From Allobosea sp. 117 (lineage in GTDB: Bacteria > Pseudomonadota > Alphaproteobacteria > Rhizobiales > Xanthobacteraceae), in the NCBI RefSeq assembly GCF_000702305.1, contig NZ_JNLC01000016.1, positions 300,499 to 364,498 on the forward strand: DNA of 64,000 bases, read 5' to 3'. The position numbers and the translations under genes were made by a program. This document shows positions 1 through 9,631 of this stretch, one piece after another. The notes below the pieces were generated by a model, which ran no database searches, was not told the DNA's origin, and worked only from the letters and a program-made list of their open reading frames with translations. The first letter of the stretch is position 1. Each line of letters begins with the position of its first letter.

Positions 1-12
1 GAGTTGATCACC

Positions 13-1011
13 ATGCCTGCTATGGGCGGGATAAGCGCCGCGACATCGGCACGGAAACCCAATGCGACGACGCCGGGCCGCCGGTCCGTCCGCGCCTTCG
101 TGATCGCCTCGGCGCTGGCACTGTCGGCTCTGGCGGTTGCCGGTACGGCGCCGGCTCACGCGCAGCAGATCTTGGTCATGGTCCAGGGTGAGCCCATCAC
201 CTCGTTCGACGTCGCCCAGCGCATCAAGATGGTCCAGCTCACCGAGCGGCGCTCGCTCAACCAGAAGCAGGCGCTCGACGAGCTGATCGACGAGCGGCTC
301 AAGATCTTCACCGCCGACCGCTACGGCGTGGCGCTCGACGATGCCGACCTGAACAAGATGTTCGCCACCATGGCGAGCAGGTCCGGCCGCACTTCCGACC
401 AGCTCAGCCAGGCGCTGGCGCAGTCGGGCGTCAGCTCGGCGGCGATGAAGAAGAAGATGCGCGCCGACTATGTATGGAACAATTACGTGCGCGGCCGCTT
501 CGGCTCGGCCACCTCGGTCCGCGACACCGACGTGTTCGCCGCGCTCGGCGCCAAGGGCACCGACACCACCCAGGCGCAGCGCACCACGGAATACACGATC
601 CGCCAGATCGTGCTGGTGGTCTCGCGCACCGCGCCGCCCGCGACCCGCTCGCAGCGCCTCTCGGAGGCCAATGCGCTGCGCGGGCGCTTCAACGACTGCG
701 ACAGCGGCATCGAGGCGGCCCGCGCCATGCGCGAGGTCGTGGTGCGCGACCCCGTCATCCGCACCAGCGCCGACATCTCCGCGCCGCTGCGCAAGCTGCT
801 GAACGACACCCCCATCGGACGCACCACGCCGCCGGAAGTGACGCAGGCCGGCGTCGAGCTGGTGGCGATCTGCAACAAGCGCGAGGTGATCGGCGACAGC
901 GCCGAGAAGCGCGAGGTGCGCGACCAGCTCCAGGCCAAGCAGTTCGAGGCGCAGTCCAAGCGCCTGCTCGAGGAAGCCCGCAAGACCGCCCTCATCGAAT
1001 ATCGCCGCTGA
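13..1011 (+). CDS. SurA-like periplasmic peptidyl-prolyl isomerase/chaperone
   Basis: A secreted chaperone of the SurA N-terminal/parvulin family, expected to escort outer-membrane proteins through the periplasm. The N-terminus is Arg-rich, followed by a hydrophobic stretch (about residues 30-48) ending APAHA-QQ, a clear type I signal peptide. The mature protein opens with the SurA-type ILVMVQGEPITSFDV motif and a helical NQKQALDELIDERLK segment. A single parvulin-like region follows (YTIRQIVLVV onward), so it is shorter than E. coli SurA, which has two PPIase domains. ATG at 13 is chosen over the TTG at 4; ATG at 22 is also possible. It ends 4 bases before pdxA. The surA-pdxA-rsmA order is classical and supports the call; lptD would be expected just upstream, outside the window. 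Confidence 0.82.
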   Translation: MPAMGGISAATSARKPNATTPGRRSVRAFVIASALALSALAVAGTAPAHAQQILVMVQGEPITSFDVAQRIKMVQLTERRSLNQKQALDELIDERLKIFTADRYGVALDDADLNKMFATMASRSGRTSDQLSQALAQSGVSSAAMKKKMRADYVWNNYVRGRFGSATSVRDTDVFAALGAKGTDTTQAQRTTEYTIRQIVLVVSRTAPPATRSQRLSEANALRGRFNDCDSGIEAARAMREVVVRDPVIRTSADISAPLRKLLNDTPIGRTTPPEVTQAGVELVAICNKREVIGDSAEKREVRDQLQAKQFEAQSKRLLEEARKTALIEYRR

Positions 1012-1015
1012 CGCC

Positions 1016-2032
1016 ATGGCGCCGTCTTCCTGCGCCCTGGCGCTTTCGCTCGGCGAGCCGGCCGGCATCGGCCCCGATATCGCGCTGATGGCCTGGCACC
1101 GGCGCGAATCGAACGCCCTCCCCGCCTTCTTCATCACCGGCGACGCCGCCTGCCTGGAGCGCCGCGCCGTCCTGCTTGGTCTCCCGACCCCGATCGCGCC
1201 CTGCGCGCCGGAGGAGGCGCCCTCGCTGTTCGGGCGGACCCTGCCGGTCGTCTCCGCCGGGGCGCTCGCGACAGCCGCCCCGGGCAGGCCCGACGCCACC
1301 AGCGCCGAGGCCGCGCGGGCGGCCATCGACCACGCCGTCGCCTGCGTGCAGCGAGGCGTCGCGGCGGCGCTCGTCACCAATCCCATCGCCAAGGCGGTGA
1401 TGTATGGCGGCGGCTTCACCTTTCCCGGCCATACGGAATATCTCGCGCATCTCTCCGGCGACCCGACGCTGCGGCCGGTGATGATGCTGTGGTCGCCGGA
1501 GCTTGCCGTGGTGCCGGCGACGATCCACGTCCCGCTCGCCGAGGTGCCGCGCCTGCTCACCCGTGAGCTGCTGGTCGAGACCGGACGGATCACCGCGCGC
1601 GACCTCGCGCGGCGCTTCGGCGTCGCCCGGCCCCGCCTCGTCTTCTGCGGCCTCAACCCGCATGCCGGCGAGGACGGCACCATCGGGCGGGAGGACGAGG
1701 AAGTGGTCCGCCCGGCCGTCGAGGCGCTATGCGCGGAGGGAACCGACGCGCGCGGGCCGGCGCCGGCGGACACGCTGTTCCATCCGGCGGCGCGCGCGAC
1801 CTATGACGCGGTGATCGGCGCTTATCACGACCAGGTGCTCGGGCCGATCAAGACCATCGCTTTCGAGAGCGCGGTGAACGTCACGCTCGGCCTGCCTTTC
1901 GTGCGCACCTCGCCGGACCACGGCACCGCTTTCGACATCGCCGGCAGCGGCCGCGCCGACCCATCGAGCCTGATCGCCGCCTTGAGGCTGGCGCGGCGCC
2001 TCGCCGATGCCGATGCGGAGGGCGCGCGGTGA
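1016..2032 (+). CDS. pdxA: 4-hydroxythreonine-4-phosphate dehydrogenase
   Basis: PdxA oxidises 4-phosphohydroxy-L-threonine with NAD(P) in the DXP-dependent route to pyridoxal 5'-phosphate. The protein is 338 residues, normal for the family. It carries the PdxA signatures [11 protein letters not shown] near the N-terminus, [20 protein letters not shown] and, near the C-terminus, [12 protein letters not shown] and [14 protein letters not shown]. These contain the metal-binding histidines and the phosphate-binding loop. It starts 4 bases after the surA-like gene and overlaps rsmA by 4 bases (GTGA), so the three are almost certainly co-transcribed and translationally coupled. Confidence 0.95.
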   Translation: MAPSSCALALSLGEPAGIGPDIALMAWHRRESNALPAFFITGDAACLERRAVLLGLPTPIAPCAPEEAPSLFGRTLPVVSAGALATAAPGRPDATSAEAARAAIDHAVACVQRGVAAALVTNPIAKAVMYGGGFTFPGHTEYLAHLSGDPTLRPVMMLWSPELAVVPATIHVPLAEVPRLLTRELLVETGRITARDLARRFGVARPRLVFCGLNPHAGEDGTIGREDEEVVRPAVEALCAEGTDARGPAPADTLFHPAARATYDAVIGAYHDQVLGPIKTIAFESAVNVTLGLPFVRTSPDHGTAFDIAGSGRADPSSLIAALRLARRLADADAEGAR

Positions 2033-2913
2033 GCGCGATCGACGACCTGCCGCCCTTGCGCGAGGTCATCCGCACGCATGGCCTCTCCGCCCTCAAGTCG
2101 CTCGGCCAGAACTTCCTGCTCGACCTCAACCTGACCTCGCGCATCGCCCGCGCGGCGGGGGGGCTCGAGGGCGTCACGGTGATCGAGGTCGGGCCGGGCC
2201 CCGGCGGGCTCACGCGGGCGCTGCTGGCGCTCGGCGCGCGGCGGGTGGTGGCGATCGAGCGCGATTCGCGCTGCATCGCCGCCCTCGGCGAGGTCGCGGC
2301 GCATTATCCCGGCCGGCTCGATATCGTCGAGGGCGACGCGCTGGCGACCGACATGGGCGCACTGGTGCCGGAAGGCGGACCGGTGCGGGTTGTCGCCAAC
2401 CTGCCCTACAATATCGCGACGCCGCTGCTGATCGGCTGGCTCTCCGCCGAGCCCTGGCCGCCCTGGTACGAGAGCCTGACGCTGATGTTCCAGCGCGAGG
2501 TCGCGGAACGCATCGTCGCGGCGCCGGGCGACGACGCCTATGGTCGGCTCGGGGTGCTCACCGGCTGGCGGGCGCAGGCGAAGATCGCCTTCGACGTCGC
2601 CCCCTCCGCCTTCGTGCCGCCGCCTAAGGTGACCTCATCCGTCGTGCACATCGTGCCGCGCCCCGCTCCCCTGCCCTGCGAAAGGCGGACGCTGGAGCGG
2701 GTCACCGAGGCCGCCTTCGGCCAGCGCCGCAAGATGCTGCGCCAGAGCCTCAAGAGCCTCGGCGTTGACACCGCCGCCCTGCTGGAGGCGACGGGCATCA
2801 CCCCGACCGCGCGGGCGGAGGAGATCCCGGTCGAGGGTTTCGTCGCCCTCGCCAATGCCTGGGTGGCGCTGCGCGCCCGCCCGCCGGCTAGTCCGCCTTC
2901 TCCGGCGCGGTGA
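2029..2913 (+). CDS. rsmA: 16S rRNA (adenine1518/1519-N6)-dimethyltransferase
   Basis: RsmA/KsgA dimethylates two adjacent adenines in the 3' terminal hairpin of 16S rRNA, using SAM, late in 30S assembly. Seen in the 294-residue protein: [11 protein letters not shown] at the N-terminus (cofactor-entry motif), the SAM-binding [16 protein letters not shown] loop, and the catalytic [11 protein letters not shown] motif (the N-L-P-Y of rRNA adenine methylases). The C-terminal helical domain has [13 protein letters not shown]. The GTG start overlaps the pdxA stop. The 3' end runs 26 bases into the convergent gmk gene. Confidence 0.95.
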   Translation: MSAIDDLPPLREVIRTHGLSALKSLGQNFLLDLNLTSRIARAAGGLEGVTVIEVGPGPGGLTRALLALGARRVVAIERDSRCIAALGEVAAHYPGRLDIVEGDALATDMGALVPEGGPVRVVANLPYNIATPLLIGWLSAEPWPPWYESLTLMFQREVAERIVAAPGDDAYGRLGVLTGWRAQAKIAFDVAPSAFVPPPKVTSSVVHIVPRPAPLPCERRTLERVTEAAFGQRRKMLRQSLKSLGVDTAALLEATGITPTARAEEIPVEGFVALANAWVALRARPPASPPSPAR

Positions 2914-3592
2914 GCGCGGCGAGCTCCTTGTCCAGCCGGGCGATGATCGGCGGCAGGCCGAGCTGGCGCTCGCGGCGCAGCCGCTCTGCGGCGAGGATGT
3001 TCACCAGGGCATGGAAGGTCGTGTCGAGGTCCTGATTGACCAGCACGTAGTCGTATTCCTGCCAGTGCTCGATCTCGATCCGGGCGTTCTTCAGCCGCTT
3101 CTCGATCACGCCGGAGGCGTCCTCGGCGCGGCGCTCCAGCCGCGTCTTCAGCTCGCTCGCCGAGGGCGGCAGGATGAACACGCCGACGATGTCGCTGCGC
3201 ACCTTCTCATAGAGCTGCAGCGTGCCCTGATAGTCGATGTCGAACAGCACGTCCTTGCCGGCCTTGAGCGCCTCGTCGACCGGCTCGCGCGGCGTGCCGT
3301 AGAAATTGCCGTGCACCTCGGCCCATTCGAGCAGGTCGCCGGTATCGCGCATGCGCTCGAAGCGCTCGCGGGTCAGGAAGTGATAGTGGATGCCGTCGAC
3401 CTCGCTCGGGCGCCGCCCGCGCGTCGTCACCGAGACGGAGAGGTGCATCTCGGGATGCTCCTTCAGCAGCAGTTGGGCGAGCGTCGACTTGCCCGCCCCC
3501 GAAGGCGAGGACAGCACCAGCATGAGCCCGCGCCGGGCAATGGCGATCTCGGTCTTCGCCGGGCTCTTGGCAGGATTCTTGGCCGCGTTCAT
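2888..3592 (-). CDS. gmk: Guanylate kinase
   Basis: Phosphorylates GMP to GDP with ATP. The P-loop is [11 protein letters not shown], followed by the GMP-binding [17 protein letters not shown] segment and [13 protein letters not shown], all standard. The ATG at 3592 has a GAGG six bases upstream. A GTG at 3601 overlapping the yicC stop would add three residues and cannot be excluded. Residues 1-20 are a Lys/Ala-rich extension before the core begins at [11 protein letters not shown]. It lies 5 bases downstream of yicC, and yicC-gmk is a conserved pair. Its last 26 bases overlap the convergent rsmA gene. Confidence 0.95.
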   Translation of the reverse strand: MNAAKNPAKSPAKTEIAIARRGLMLVLSSPSGAGKSTLAQLLLKEHPEMHLSVSVTTRGRRPSEVDGIHYHFLTRERFERMRDTGDLLEWAEVHGNFYGTPREPVDEALKAGKDVLFDIDYQGTLQLYEKVRSDIVGVFILPPSASELKTRLERRAEDASGVIEKRLKNARIEIEHWQEYDYVLVNQDLDTTFHALVNILAAERLRRERQLGLPPIIARLDKELAALTAPEKAD

Positions 3593-3597
3593 GCGCC

Positions 3598-4485
3598 TCA
3601 CTCGATGTTCTGGACCTGCTCGCGGAACTGCTCGACGACGCTCTTCAATTCGAGGCCGATGGCGGTGAGCGAGACGTCATTCGCCTTGGAGCACAGCGTG
3701 TTGGTCTCCCGATTGAATTCCTGCGAGAGGAAATCCAGCTTGCGGCCGACCGCGCCGCTCTCGGCGATCATCGCCCGGGCGGCCGCCACATGGGCGACCA
3801 GCCGGTCGAGCTCCTCGCGCACATCGACCTTGGAGGCGATGAGGATCGCCTCCTGATGCAGCCGGTCGGCATCGAAACTGGCCCCCGTGTCGAGCAGGTT
3901 GCGGATCTGGTCGGCGAGCTTTGCTCTGATCGCCTCGGGCTTGCGCGCCGGGCAATGCTCGGCGGCGGCGGTGAGCCGGGCGATCTCGTCGAGCCGGCCG
4001 GCGAGCACCGCCGCCAGCGCCTCGCCTTCCGAGCGGCGCATGGCGGCGAGCTGGCCGAGCGCGATCTCGAATCCGGCGACGATGTCCTGCTCGGTCTGCC
4101 GGCGCTGCGCCTCGGTGTCCTCGGCCTCCGTCACCTCGATCACGCCCTTGATGCCGATCAGCGCATCCAGCGCCGGCGGCGGCGCGCCGATCTCGCCGGC
4201 GACGCGGCCGATCGAGCCGACCAGCGCGCGCAGCACATCTTCGTTCACCTGCACATGGACCGCGGAATCCGCACGGGTCATCGCCAGATTCGCGGTGACA
4301 TTGCCGCGCGCCAGCTTGCGGGCCGCACCCTGGCGCAGCACCGGCTCGATGCCGTCCCAGCCGGCCGGCAGGCGAAGACGCAGGTCGAGCCCCTTGCCGT
4401 TGACCGACTTCAGCTCCCACGTCCAGCTCCATGCGCCGGAGATGCCGTGGCTCCGGGCGAAGCCGGTCATGCTGGTCAAGGCCAT
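3598..4485 (-). CDS. yicC: YicC family endoribonuclease-like protein
   Basis: A 295-residue YicC-family protein; some family members are endoribonucleases acting on small RNAs and stationary-phase functions. The N-terminus MTGFARS and the motif [16 protein letters not shown] are YicC signatures. The C-terminal DUF1732 region has [26 protein letters not shown] and [21 protein letters not shown], which is nearly invariant in the family. The start is set at MALTSMTG (ATG at 4485); an upstream extension to 4629 has no family similarity. It sits directly upstream of gmk on the same strand. Confidence 0.92.
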   Translation of the reverse strand: MALTSMTGFARSHGISGAWSWTWELKSVNGKGLDLRLRLPAGWDGIEPVLRQGAARKLARGNVTANLAMTRADSAVHVQVNEDVLRALVGSIGRVAGEIGAPPPALDALIGIKGVIEVTEAEDTEAQRRQTEQDIVAGFEIALGQLAAMRRSEGEALAAVLAGRLDEIARLTAAAEHCPARKPEAIRAKLADQIRNLLDTGASFDADRLHQEAILIASKVDVREELDRLVAHVAAARAMIAESGAVGRKLDFLSQEFNRETNTLCSKANDVSLTAIGLELKSVVEQFREQVQNIE

Positions 4486-4588
4486 TGGAATCTCATCCCC
4501 CTGCCCGGTTTGGGCGGGCGGACCATAGCGGCCGGGCCGGACTGCCTCAAGACGCCGGCGGCCTTCGCGGCCGGCTATGTGGACGGCG

Positions 4589-5773
4589 TCAGTTGACGGT
4601 GGGAGGCTTCGGCGCACCGGGCTTGGCATTGGCTCCCGGCTTCGGCGCCGCTGCCGGAGCGGCAGGCGTCTCGGGGGCGACCAGCGCGGGCGTGGCGCCG
4701 GTGGTGCCGCTCGTGCCGGCGGCGGCCTGGGAGGGATCGTTCTTCTGATCCTTCTCGATCTGCCGCCAGCGGGTCACGTTCCGGTTGTGCTGGTCCAGCG
4801 TCTCGGCGAAGACATGGCCGCCGGTGCCGTCAGCGACGAAATAGAGGTCCTTGGTCTTGGCGGGCCTGGCGACCGCCTCCAGCGAAGCGCGGCCGGGATT
4901 GCCGATCGGGCCGGGGGGCAGCCCGTCGATGGCGTAGGTGTTGAACGCCGTCGGCGTGGTGATGTCGGTGCGGGTGATGGGACGTTCCAGACGCCCCTTG
5001 CCGAGCACCAGCCCGTAGATGATGGTCGGGTCGGACTGCAGCCGCATCTTCTTGTTGAGGCGGTTGACGAACACCGCGGCGACGCGGTCGCGCTCGCCCG
5101 GCACCGCCGTCTCCTTCTCCACGATAGAGGCGAGCACGACCAGTTCCTCGGGCGACTTCAGCGGCAGGTCGGGCGAGCGGGTCTCCCAGACCTCCTTCAC
5201 GATCTTCTGCTGCTCACGCGCCATGCGGCGCAGCATGTCGTCGCGCGTGGTTCCGCGCGTGACCTTGTAGGTCTCGGGCAGCAGCGAGCCCTCGCGCGGC
5301 GGCTGCCGCACCGTGCCGGTGAGCACGTCGGCCTGGGCGAGCCGTTCGACGATCTGCTCGGAGGTCAGCCCTTCGGGGATGGTGACGGTGTATTCGACGA
5401 CCTTGCCGGAGACGATGGTGTCGAGCACCTGCCGGGTCGAGGCCTCGCGGGCGAAGGTATATTCGCCGGCCTTCAGCTTGGCGGAGGCCCGGTTGCCCAG
5501 CGCCGCCGCGACGAACACCCATTTGTCGCGGATCACGCCCTTGTCGACGAGGATGTCCGCGATCTCGAGCGTGCCGGTCTGCTCCGGAATCACCACATTG
5601 GTGTCCTGCGCCAGCGGCCCGGGCGCCTCGTAGCGCGCCTTGCCGAGCCACAGCGCACCGCCGCCGATGACGATGGCCGCGAGCAGCAGCGTGAACAAGG
5701 CATTCCCGGCAATGATCAGCGGGTGGTGAGCGCGCCGGGAGTGGCGGGCATTTCTGGTACCGTCGTCGGTCAT
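4589..5773 (-). CDS. mltG: Endolytic murein transglycosylase
   Basis: MltG cleaves nascent glycan strands in the periplasm and is thought to act as a terminase for peptidoglycan polymerisation. The 394-residue protein has a short cytoplasmic N-terminus, one membrane anchor (about residues 21-43), a LysM-like region and the YceG catalytic domain. The latter includes LVVLASIVEKETAV, where the first Glu of EKE is the family's catalytic residue, and LQSDPTIIYGL. The last 60 residues are an Ala/Pro-rich, low-complexity tail ending KPPTVN, which is beyond the usual domain. It follows fabF on the same strand after 123 bases; acpP-fabF-mltG is a common neighbourhood. Confidence 0.93.
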   Translation of the reverse strand: MTDDGTRNARHSRRAHHPLIIAGNALFTLLLAAIVIGGGALWLGKARYEAPGPLAQDTNVVIPEQTGTLEIADILVDKGVIRDKWVFVAAALGNRASAKLKAGEYTFAREASTRQVLDTIVSGKVVEYTVTIPEGLTSEQIVERLAQADVLTGTVRQPPREGSLLPETYKVTRGTTRDDMLRRMAREQQKIVKEVWETRSPDLPLKSPEELVVLASIVEKETAVPGERDRVAAVFVNRLNKKMRLQSDPTIIYGLVLGKGRLERPITRTDITTPTAFNTYAIDGLPPGPIGNPGRASLEAVARPAKTKDLYFVADGTGGHVFAETLDQHNRNVTRWRQIEKDQKNDPSQAAAGTSGTTGATPALVAPETPAAPAAAPKPGANAKPGAPKPPTVN

Positions 5774-5867
5774 GAAGGGCCTCGCGTGACGAGCGCGGGC
5801 AGCGCAACGCGCAGGCAGACTAACGGCGAATGTGGCGAAAGCGGGAGCGACTGCCGCAAGGGGAGAA

Positions 5868-5891
5868 GGGCGGGCACGCTTCGTCCCGCCC
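5868..5891 (-). terminator. Inverted repeat after fabF, possible terminator or processing hairpin
   Basis: A perfect 7-bp inverted repeat, GGGCGGG and CCCGCCC, separated by 10 bases. It starts 5 bases beyond the fabF stop and is read on the minus strand. No U-tract follows (the next bases on that strand are CTTCTCCCC), so full intrinsic termination is uncertain. It may only trim or stabilise the fabF message, or attenuate read-through into mltG. Confidence 0.4.
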
Positions 5892-5896
5892 CGTCG

Positions 5897-7159
5897 TCAG
5901 TTCGCGTAACGCCGGAAAACCAGCGAGGCGTTGGTGCCGCCGAAGCCGAAGGAGTTCGAGAGCACCGTATCGATGTTGCGCTCGCGCGGCGTGTGCGGCA
6001 CCAGATCGATCGGCGTATCGACCGACGGATTGTCGAGATTGATCGTCGCGGGAGCGACCTGATCGCGAATCGCCAGCAGCGAGAAGATCGCCTCCACGGC
6101 GCCAGCGGCACCAAGCAGATGGCCGATCGCCGACTTGGTAGAGGACATCGAGACGCGCGCCGCGTTGTTGCCCAGCAGGCGCTGCACCGCCGCGAGCTCG
6201 ATCGCGTCCGCCATGGTCGAGGTGCCGTGAGCGTTGATGTAGTCGATGTCGGCGGACGTGATGCCGGCGCGCTTCAACGCCGCCTGCATGCAGCGATAGG
6301 CGCCGTCGCCGTCCTCAGCCGGAGCGGTGATGTGATAGGCATCGCCCGACATGCCGTAGCCGACGACCTCGCCATAGATCTTGGCGCCGCGCGCGAGCGC
6401 GTGGTCGAGCGCCTCCACCACGACCACCCCGGCCCCCTCGCCCATCACGAAGCCGTCGCGGTCCCGGTCATACGGGCGCGAGGCCTTCTCGGGCGTATCG
6501 TTGTAGCTCGTCGAGAGTGCGCGGCAGGCGGCGAAGCCGGCCATGGCGAGCCGGTTGATCGGCGATTCTGTGCCGCCGGCGACCATCACGTCGGCATCCC
6601 CGAACGCCACCAGGCGCGCAGCGTCACCGATGGCATGTGCACCGGTCGAGCAGGCGGTGACCACCGCATGATTCGGCCCCTTGAGGCCGTGGGCGATGGA
6701 GACATAGCCGCCGGCGAGGTTGATCAGCCGGCCGGGAATGAAGAAAGGCGAGACGCGGCGCGGTCCCCGCTCCTGAAGCAGCAGGCTGGTCTCCGCGATG
6801 CCCTGCAGGCCGCCGATGCCGGAGCCGATGAGCACGCCGGTGGCGCACTGGTCGTCATAGGAGCTCGGATGCCAGCCGGCGTCGTCGAGCGCCTGCGTCG
6901 CCGCCGCCATGGCGTAGACGATGAACTCGTCGACCTTGCGCTGCTCCTTGGGCTCCATCCACTGATCGGGATTGAAGGAGCCGTCCGAACCATCGCCGCG
7001 CGGAATCTGGCAGGCGATCTTGGCCGGCAGATCGGAGACCTCGAAATTCTCGACGCGGCCTGCGCCGCTCTCGCCGGCCAGAAGCCGCTTCCACGTGGTC
7101 TCGACGCCGCATCCGAGCGGCGTCACCATGCCGAGGCCGGTGACGACGACGCGCCTCAT
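5897..7159 (-). CDS. fabF: 3-oxoacyl-[acyl-carrier-protein] synthase II
   Basis: Condenses malonyl-ACP with acyl-ACP in fatty-acid elongation and gives temperature-dependent control of cis-vaccenate. The 420-residue protein has the full KAS II layout: VVTGLGMVTPLG at the N-terminus, the nucleophilic Cys in VVTACSTGAHAI, the first catalytic His in INAHGTST, and the second in KSAIGHLLGAAG. The C-terminus SNSFGFGGTNASLVF is also typical. It lies 76 bases downstream of acpP on the same strand, the standard acpP-fabF pair. Confidence 0.96.
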   Translation of the reverse strand: MRRVVVTGLGMVTPLGCGVETTWKRLLAGESGAGRVENFEVSDLPAKIACQIPRGDGSDGSFNPDQWMEPKEQRKVDEFIVYAMAAATQALDDAGWHPSSYDDQCATGVLIGSGIGGLQGIAETSLLLQERGPRRVSPFFIPGRLINLAGGYVSIAHGLKGPNHAVVTACSTGAHAIGDAARLVAFGDADVMVAGGTESPINRLAMAGFAACRALSTSYNDTPEKASRPYDRDRDGFVMGEGAGVVVVEALDHALARGAKIYGEVVGYGMSGDAYHITAPAEDGDGAYRCMQAALKRAGITSADIDYINAHGTSTMADAIELAAVQRLLGNNAARVSMSSTKSAIGHLLGAAGAVEAIFSLLAIRDQVAPATINLDNPSVDTPIDLVPHTPRERNIDTVLSNSFGFGGTNASLVFRRYAN

Positions 7160-7235
7160 CCGCTATCTCCGGAGCACTGGAACAAAGGGGCCAGCCGCGG
7201 CGGGAACCGGCGCCGCGGCGGCCCTGGCAGCCTGT

Positions 7236-7472
7236 TCAGGCCGCGTTCTTCTCAAGGAACTTGATGGCGTCGCCGACCGTCAGGATGGTCTCGGCGGCGT
7301 CGTCGGGGATCTCGCAGTTGAAGGCCTCTTCGAAGGCCATGACCAGCTCGACAGTGTCGAGGCTGTCCGCGCCGAGGTCGTCGATGAAGCTCGCATTCTC
7401 GGTGACCTTGTCGGGCTCGACGCCCAGGTGCTCGGCCACAATCTTCTTCACGCGCTCGGCAATATCGCTCAT
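7236..7472 (-). CDS. acpP: Acyl carrier protein
   Basis: The 78-residue acidic carrier of growing acyl chains. The 4'-phosphopantetheine attachment serine is in [18 protein letters not shown], and the start [17 protein letters not shown] is typical of AcpP. It lies between fabG and fabF on the minus strand. A 235-base gap separates it from fabG and holds an inverted repeat (7591-7626), so acpP may have its own promoter for the high expression this protein needs. Confidence 0.97.
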   Translation of the reverse strand: MSDIAERVKKIVAEHLGVEPDKVTENASFIDDLGADSLDTVELVMAFEEAFNCEIPDDAAETILTVGDAIKFLEKNAA

Positions 7473-7590
7473 AGGTCCACCCTCGTCCGTATCCGGAGGT
7501 TCGCTACTGTTTCAGATGCCCCACCGTGCCGACAAGGCCCGGCGGGAGGCCCTTTTTCCTATCCCGTTTTCTCGGGACTTACCGGATTTG

Positions 7591-7626
7591 CGGCTCACTG
7601 CCGCGACGTCCGACCCCAGTGAGCCG
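7591..7626 (-). other. 10-bp inverted repeat between fabG and acpP
   Basis: CGGCTCACTG at 7591-7600 and its exact complement CAGTGAGCCG at 7617-7626 are separated by 16 bases. It lies 81 bases after the fabG stop and about 119 bases before the acpP start, in the only long gap of the fab block. No U-tract follows on the minus strand. It may be an acpP operator, a leader hairpin or a weak fabG terminator. The arms are seen directly; the role is inference. Confidence 0.45.
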
Positions 7627-7707
7627 AGGCGGTCGTTAGCACACTTCATCCGGCAAAACCAGCGCTCCACCCGGGCGGGCGGAAGCGCCGGAATCTCTTG
7701 ACTCCAG

Positions 7708-8445
7708 CTAGATCATCGCCATTCCGCCGTTGACGTGCAGGGTCTGCCCGGTGACGTAGGCGGCCTCGTCGGAGGCAAGGTAGACCGCTGCCGCCGCGAT
7801 GTCCTCCGGCGAGCCCAGCCGACCGGCCGGCACGGAGCCCAGAATGACGTCGCGCTGCTTCTCGTTCAGCACGTCGGTCATCGGGGTGGCGATGAAGCCG
7901 GGGGCGATGCAGTTCACCGTCACGTTGCGCGCCGCCACTTCCTGGGCGAGCGCCTTCGACATGCCGATCATGCCGGCCTTGGCGGCGGCATAGTTGCCCT
8001 GCCCGGCATTGCCGGTGACGCCGACGATCGAGGTGATGCCGATGATGCGGCCGGTGCGCCGGCGCATCATCGAGCGCGCCGCGGCCCGCGACAGGCGGAA
8101 GCCGGCGGTGAGGTTCACCGCGATCACGGTGTCCCACGCCTCGTCGGAGATACGCACGAATAGCGCGTCGCGGGTGATGCCGGCATTGTTGACGAGGATA
8201 TCGAGCGGGCCGAGCGCCTCCTCGGCGGCGGGCACCAGCTTCTCGACCTCCTCGGCCTTCGACAGGTCGCAGGGAAGCACCTTCACCCGCTCGCCAAGCT
8301 CGCCGGCGAGCCCGTCCAACACCTCGCGGCGGGTGCCGGAAACGGCGACGGTGGCGCCTTGCCGGTGCAGGGCGACGGCGATGGCGCGGCCGATGCCGCC
8401 GGTGGCGCCGGTAACGAGAGCGGTCTTGCCGGTGAGATCGAACAT
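7708..8445 (-). CDS. fabG: 3-oxoacyl-[acyl-carrier-protein] reductase
   Basis: NADPH-dependent reduction of 3-oxoacyl-ACP in fatty-acid synthesis. The 245-residue SDR has the cofactor loop TGATGGIGRAIA, the NNAGITRD motif characteristic of FabG, catalytic Ser in GITSIVG and Tyr-Lys in NYAAAKAG. The C-terminus ends TLHVNGGMAMI, typical of FabG. The start has a good Shine-Dalgarno (AAGCTCCT context, GGA). It begins 11 bases after the fabD stop, so the two are co-transcribed. Confidence 0.95.
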   Translation of the reverse strand: MFDLTGKTALVTGATGGIGRAIAVALHRQGATVAVSGTRREVLDGLAGELGERVKVLPCDLSKAEEVEKLVPAAEEALGPLDILVNNAGITRDALFVRISDEAWDTVIAVNLTAGFRLSRAAARSMMRRRTGRIIGITSIVGVTGNAGQGNYAAAKAGMIGMSKALAQEVAARNVTVNCIAPGFIATPMTDVLNEKQRDVILGSVPAGRLGSPEDIAAAAVYLASDEAAYVTGQTLHVNGGMAMI

Positions 8446-8456
8446 AGGAGCTTTCC

Positions 8457-9407
8457 TCAGACGCTGGCGCGGGCGGCGGCGAAGGCGGCCACCTCGTCCG
8501 GCTGACCGACATTGGAGACGGCGATGTCGCGCGCTATGCGCTTGACGAGGCCGGAGAGCACCTTGCCGGTGCCGACTTCGACCGCGCGGTCGACGCCCTC
8601 AGCCGACATAAACAGCACGGATTCGCGCCAGCGCACGGTGCCGGTCACCTGCCGGACCAGCAGGTCGCGAATCTCGGCCGGTGCGGTTACCGGGCGCGCC
8701 GTCACATTGGCGACGACCGGCACCACCGGCGCCTTCAGCTCGACTCTGGCGAGCGCCTCGCGCATGGCCTCGCCCGCCGAGGCTATCAGCCGGCAGTGGA
8801 ATGGCGCGGAAACCGGTAGCAACACGGCGCGCATCGCGCCCTCGCGCTTGGCGATCTCCATGGCGCGGGCCACCGCACCGGCATGACCTGAGACCACCAC
8901 CTGGCCGGAGCCGTTGTCGTTGGCGATGTCGCAGACCTCATCGCCCGCCGCCTCGGCGGCCACCGCGACGACCTTCTCGTAGTCGAGGCCGAGAATGGCG
9001 GCCATGGCACCGACGCCGACCGGAACCGCGCTCTGCATGGCGGTACCGCGCAGGCGCAGCAGTCGCGCCGCGTCGGCAACCGTGAAGGTGCCGGCGGCGG
9101 CGAGCGCCGAATATTCCCCGAGCGAATGGCCGGCGACGAAGGCGGCGTCACGCTTCAGATCGAGCCCCGCCTCGTCCTCGAGCGCGCGGATCGCGGCGAG
9201 CGAGGTCGCCATCAGTGCCGGCTGGGCGTTGGCGGTCAGCGTCAGCGTCTCGACGGGGCCTTCCCACATGACGCTGGACAGCTTCTCGCCCAGCGCCTCG
9301 TCGACTTCCTCGAAGACCGCGCGCGCGACGGCGAAGTTCTCGGCCAGCGCCTTGCCCATGCCGACGGCCTGGCTGCCCTGGCCGGGGAAGATGAAGGCAG
9401 TGCTCAT
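8457..9407 (-). CDS. fabD: Malonyl-CoA:ACP transacylase
   Basis: Transfers malonyl from CoA to ACP, supplying the extender unit for fatty-acid elongation. The N-terminus FIFPGQGSQAVGMG is diagnostic. The catalytic serine is in AGHSLGEYSALAAAG and the catalytic histidine in SAPFHCRLIASAG. The 316-residue length is normal. It is the first gene of the minus-strand fab block, and its 5' end faces the rpsF leader across a 416-base divergent region. Confidence 0.95.
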   Translation of the reverse strand: MSTAFIFPGQGSQAVGMGKALAENFAVARAVFEEVDEALGEKLSSVMWEGPVETLTLTANAQPALMATSLAAIRALEDEAGLDLKRDAAFVAGHSLGEYSALAAAGTFTVADAARLLRLRGTAMQSAVPVGVGAMAAILGLDYEKVVAVAAEAAGDEVCDIANDNGSGQVVVSGHAGAVARAMEIAKREGAMRAVLLPVSAPFHCRLIASAGEAMREALARVELKAPVVPVVANVTARPVTAPAEIRDLLVRQVTGTVRWRESVLFMSAEGVDRAVEVGTGKVLSGLVKRIARDIAVSNVGQPDEVAAFAAARASV

Positions 9408-9603
9408 GCGGGACGTTTCCGGACCGTTAATGAATTGGGTCCGGGGAGGAACACTGACCGGCGCCCCATGTCAAGCGTGGCCGGCCGACGTCTTGCCAGG
9501 CATGTGATCGCGACGGAGGATCGCCGCTGTCCGAGGGGGCGCCATCGGGACGACCTGGACCCGCGCCTTCCCGGCTCCCGGCGCCTCACCACCCCCTCTT
9601 GCC

Positions 9604-9631
9604 TTGCATTCCGGGCGTTTTCGCGTATAAG
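9604..9631 (+). promoter_or_regulatory. Candidate sigma70-type promoter for rpsF-rpsR
   Basis: TTGCAT (9604-9609) and TATAAG (9626-9631) are separated by 16 bases, close to the housekeeping consensus. They lie about 190 bases before the rpsF start. That leaves a long leader with the hairpins described at 9726-9765 and a small CCGCA/TGCGG stem at 9787-9800. No gene is supported in the 9408-9823 gap. Confidence 0.5.

Noticed and set aside
4577..7264. Long open frame (about 895 codons) on the plus strand opposite mltG and fabF
   Set aside because: The opposite strand carries complete mltG and fabF with catalytic motifs; this frame has no recognisable domain.
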